Shown one piece after another: positions 13,615 to 15,852 of a stretch of 15,852 bases of DNA (its first letter is position 1; each line of letters opens with the position of its first letter). Below the pieces are notes generated by a model. That model saw only the letters and a list, made by a program, of their open reading frames with translations. It did no database searches and was not told where the DNA came from. The DNA lies in the NCBI GenBank assembly GCA_021161105.1, contig JAGHBG010000031.1, forward strand, positions 1 through 15,852, given 5' to 3'. The stretch is from Thermotogaceae bacterium (GTDB taxonomy: Bacteria > Thermotogota > Thermotogae > Thermotogales > Thermotogaceae). Made by a program: the position numbers and the translations under genes.

Positions 13615-15171
13615 ATGAGGAAATATGTAATTGTAACCGGAGGAGTGCTCAGCGGTATAGGGAAGGGGATTTTTTCAGCTTCTGTAGCCAGAGTTTTGAA
13701 GGAAGTAGGAGTAAATGTGAATGTCTTAAAGATAGATCCATACCTTAATGTGGATGCTGGAACCATGAACCCGAATCAGCATGGAGAGGTTTTTGTCACG
13801 GATGATGGATATGAGGCTGATCTTGATCTTGGCCATTATGAAAGATTCCTTGGCATGAATGTTTCAAGAAGGAACAATATGACAGCCGGTCAGGTGTATC
13901 TTTCTGTTATAGAAAGGGAAAGAGAAGGAAAATACCTTGGAACTACCGTTCAGATGGTTCCTCACGTTACGGAGGAGATAAAGAGAAGAATAGAGAGTTT
14001 GGAAGGAGATGTTCTTGTTATTGAGATAGGCGGAACTGTTGGGGATATAGAGGGAGAAATCTTTCTTGAGGCGATAAGAGAGCTTGCCCTTGATAAAGGC
14101 AGGGAAAATTTCTTCTTTGCCCATGTGACCTATGTCCCGTACCTCAGAACCACGAACGAATTTAAAACAAAGCCCACCCAGCAGTCAGCACAGATTCTGA
14201 TGAAATCAGGCATATCACCGGATATGATAGTTGTGAGAAGTGAAAAACCAGTTAATGACTCCGCTCTTAAAAAGGTAGCCCTTTTTGGTGGAGTAAGCTT
14301 TGATAATGTCGTGAACCTTTTCGATACAAACAATGTATACGAGGTTCCTGAGGTTCTCTACAACCTTGGTGTGCATGAGAAGATAGCAAAAAAACTCAAT
14401 TTAAAGATAGAAAACAGCTTTTCGTGGGAGTATCCAAAGGTTTTTAAGAATAAAAAGATCGCACTTGTTGGAAAGTACCTCGGCACCGATGATGCCTACA
14501 AGAGCATACTTGAGTCGATATTTCTTGCGGGATACAGAAAGCCAGTTGTACTGGACTCTACAGAACTTGAGGATATGTCAGATGAGGAAGTAAAGGAAAC
14601 GCTAAAAGATTACGATGGAATAATAATTGCACCGGGATTTGGAAGAAGAGGAATAGAAGGAAAGATAGGGGCTATAAAGTATGCAAGGGAAAAGAAGGTT
14701 CCTGTTCTTGGTATATGTCTTGGTATGCAGCTTATGGTGATAGAGTTTGCACGGAATGTAATGGGTTATGAAGGGGCAAATTCAACGGAATTTGATCCAG
14801 ATACACCTTATCCAGTGGTTGATATGATGGAAGAGCAAAAAAAGATTCTCAAACTTGGAGGAACGATGAGGCTTGGTGCACAGTGGATGGAGATACTTAA
14901 AGGCAGCAAGCTCTACAAAATTTATGGAAAAACGCAAGAGCACGAAAGGCATCGTCATAGGTACGAGGTGAATTATGAGAAGTTCAAAGATATGTTCAAA
15001 TTCCCTGGAGAAGAAGGAAACAGGCTGACAATCTCTGCAAAATCAGAATTTGTGGAAGCTATAGAAATAGATAATCATCCTTTCTTTGTAGGAGTTCAGT
15101 TTCATCCTGAATACAGGAGCAAGGTGGGAAATGTTCACCCACTTTTTAAAGCATTCCTGGAGGCGATTTGA
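13615..15171 (+). CDS. pyrG: CTP synthase (glutamine-hydrolysing), 518 aa
   Basis: It makes CTP from UTP, ATP and glutamine, the last step of pyrimidine nucleotide synthesis. The N-terminal synthetase domain has the P-loop-like SGIGKGI (13-19; usually SSLGKG), KIDPYLNVDAGTM (39-51), DLDLGHYERF (69-78), VPHVT (115-119) and GGTVGDIE (139-146). The C-terminal class I glutamine amidotransferase domain has nucleophile C368 in GICLGMQ, and H497/E499 in FHPEYRS; LGGTMRLG (414-421) belongs to the GTP-responsive region. The oxyanion-hole loop reads APGFG (339-343) where most enzymes have PGGFG. The length is slightly below the usual 530-550. The ATG at 13615 is chosen because GAGGAGGG lies 6 nt upstream; the frame extends to a TTG at 13564 that is really the -35 element. 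A downstream PHP gene overlaps its stop by one base. Confidence 0.96.
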   Translation: MRKYVIVTGGVLSGIGKGIFSASVARVLKEVGVNVNVLKIDPYLNVDAGTMNPNQHGEVFVTDDGYEADLDLGHYERFLGMNVSRRNNMTAGQVYLSVIEREREGKYLGTTVQMVPHVTEEIKRRIESLEGDVLVIEIGGTVGDIEGEIFLEAIRELALDKGRENFFFAHVTYVPYLRTTNEFKTKPTQQSAQILMKSGISPDMIVVRSEKPVNDSALKKVALFGGVSFDNVVNLFDTNNVYEVPEVLYNLGVHEKIAKKLNLKIENSFSWEYPKVFKNKKIALVGKYLGTDDAYKSILESIFLAGYRKPVVLDSTELEDMSDEEVKETLKDYDGIIIAPGFGRRGIEGKIGAIKYAREKKVPVLGICLGMQLMVIEFARNVMGYEGANSTEFDPDTPYPVVDMMEEQKKILKLGGTMRLGAQWMEILKGSKLYKIYGKTQEHERHRHRYEVNYEKFKDMFKFPGEEGNRLTISAKSEFVEAIEIDNHPFFVGVQFHPEYRSKVGNVHPLFKAFLEAI

Positions 15172-15852
15172 TGATAGATTTGCATGTGCATTCTGCGTAT
15201 TCTGTAGATTCAAAATCCAGAATAAAAGATATAGTTTCCGTGGCAAAACTGAAGGGTTTGAAATATGTAGGAATAACTGATCATTATGAGATTAGAAATG
15301 GGAAGCTATTATATAGCTTTGACTTTGAAGAATTTTTTGAAGACATAGAGAGAAATTACGATCCGGAAGTGGAGCTTTTAAAAGGAGTAGAATGGGGCTG
15401 GGACTGCACAACAGAAATTCCGGATTTTGAAGGGTTTGACTATGTGTCTTTGTCCATTCACAGATGTGATACACCGAAAGATTTGGCAGAGAAGTGCTAT
15501 GAAGAATATTATCAGAGAATGAAAGAGTGCGTTGAAAAGGCTGACTTTGATGTTCTTGCACATTTTGACTTTATAAGAAGGTTTGTCCCTGGCAAGCCCC
15601 CTATTCCTGATCACATGAGAGGGCTCATTCTGGAGATACTCAATATAGTAAAGGAAAAAGAGGCTGCCGTTGAAATTAATACAAAACCTTTTTCGCTTTA
15701 TGGGCAGCCCCATCCGGAATACTGGATAATTGAGAAGATGTCAGAAATGGGAATACCGGTCACTGTTGGCTCAGATGCTCACAACCTGGAGAATATTGGA
15801 AGAGATGTAGATAGAGCTTTAAGGCTCATTAAAAGAGCAGGATATGATGGAG
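15171..15852 (+). CDS. PHP-domain phosphoesterase, histidinol-phosphatase (HisJ)-like, 3' end outside window
   Basis: It starts at ATG 15171, sharing one base with the pyrG stop (TGATG), with GGAGG 7 nt upstream; 227 codons are visible and the frame is still open at the window end. PHP metal-site motifs are in order: DLHVHSAYS (H5, H7), GITDHYE with its Asp-His, KGVEW with the bridging Glu, SIHR, LAHFDFIRR, VEIN and near the end GSDAH. The order and spacing resemble HisJ/YtvP-type histidinol-phosphate phosphatases of the TIM-barrel PHP family, as opposed to the polymerase-linked PHP domains. The reaction would be hydrolysis of a phosphomonoester with a trinuclear metal centre. Substrate is not certain, since many PHP proteins annotated HisJ act on other phosphates, and no his gene is in view. 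It is co-transcribed with pyrG. Confidence 0.85.
   Translation, partial: MIDLHVHSAYSVDSKSRIKDIVSVAKLKGLKYVGITDHYEIRNGKLLYSFDFEEFFEDIERNYDPEVELLKGVEWGWDCTTEIPDFEGFDYVSLSIHRCDTPKDLAEKCYEEYYQRMKECVEKADFDVLAHFDFIRRFVPGKPPIPDHMRGLILEILNIVKEKEAAVEINTKPFSLYGQPHPEYWIIEKMSEMGIPVTVGSDAHNLENIGRDVDRALRLIKRAGYDG

Noticed and set aside
1..15852. CRISPR array, tRNA, insertion sequence or phage attachment site
   Set aside because: Scanning by eye showed no regularly spaced direct repeats, cloverleaf with CCA-type end, transposase motifs or terminal repeats.

Overview
The window is AT-rich (roughly 40% G+C by eye), densely packed bacterial DNA with strong GGAGG-type ribosome binding sites, frequent 1-4 nt gene overlaps, two well-supported TTG starts and one GTG start. 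An archaeal-type Ogg2 glycosylase, a multi-subunit amine dehydrogenase of the type common in thermophiles, a large exported protein ending in a beta-barrel, and the CTP synthase variant seen here fit a member of the Thermotogota (Kosmotoga/Thermosipho/Fervidobacterium-like). That placement is an inference from style and gene content, not proven.

Layout. (1) 1-3821 is a cell-surface glycan or glycolipid module: a 5'-truncated membrane glycosyltransferase and a second family 2 glycosyltransferase on the plus strand, convergent with a minus-strand pair that encodes an LPG_synthase_TM/UPF0104 membrane protein and a third family 2 glycosyltransferase. (2) 3875-6143 is a tightly overlapping plus-strand operon: Ogg2-type 8-oxoguanine glycosylase/lyase, RsmD 16S rRNA methyltransferase, and a short, divergent ClC-family protein. 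(3) 6144-9604 (minus) is a peptidase operon: a signal-peptide-bearing zinc-metalloprotease-like protein with a C-terminal beta-barrel, followed by an M20 exopeptidase. (4) 9866-13121 (plus) runs divergently from it: a three-gene 2Fe-2S / FAD-NAD-FeS / FAD amine or imino-acid dehydrogenase (HcnABC, proline or hydroxyproline dehydrogenase type), closed by a very good intrinsic terminator. (5) 13122-13614 is a 493-bp gene-free stretch with a good promoter, a second intrinsic terminator that defines a possible small RNA of about 120 nt, and the pyrG promoter. (6) 13615-15852 holds pyrG (CTP synthase) and a PHP-family phosphoesterase cut by the window end.

How they may work together. Regions 3 and 4 share a 261-bp divergent control region. 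They read as one peptide-use module: surface proteolysis, cytoplasmic exopeptidase, then oxidation of an amine or imino acid with electrons passed through Fe-S centres. Regulation leans on extended -10 promoters (TGATAAAAT or TGATATAAT) placed very close to genes, so leaders are short or nearly absent.

The most noteworthy points are the outer-membrane-anchored metalloprotease, the ClC protein lacking both gating and proton glutamates and the last helix, the unassigned small RNA upstream of pyrG, and an inverted repeat that would hide the pyrG ribosome binding site only in read-through transcripts. I saw no CRISPR array, tRNA, rRNA, insertion sequence or att site.
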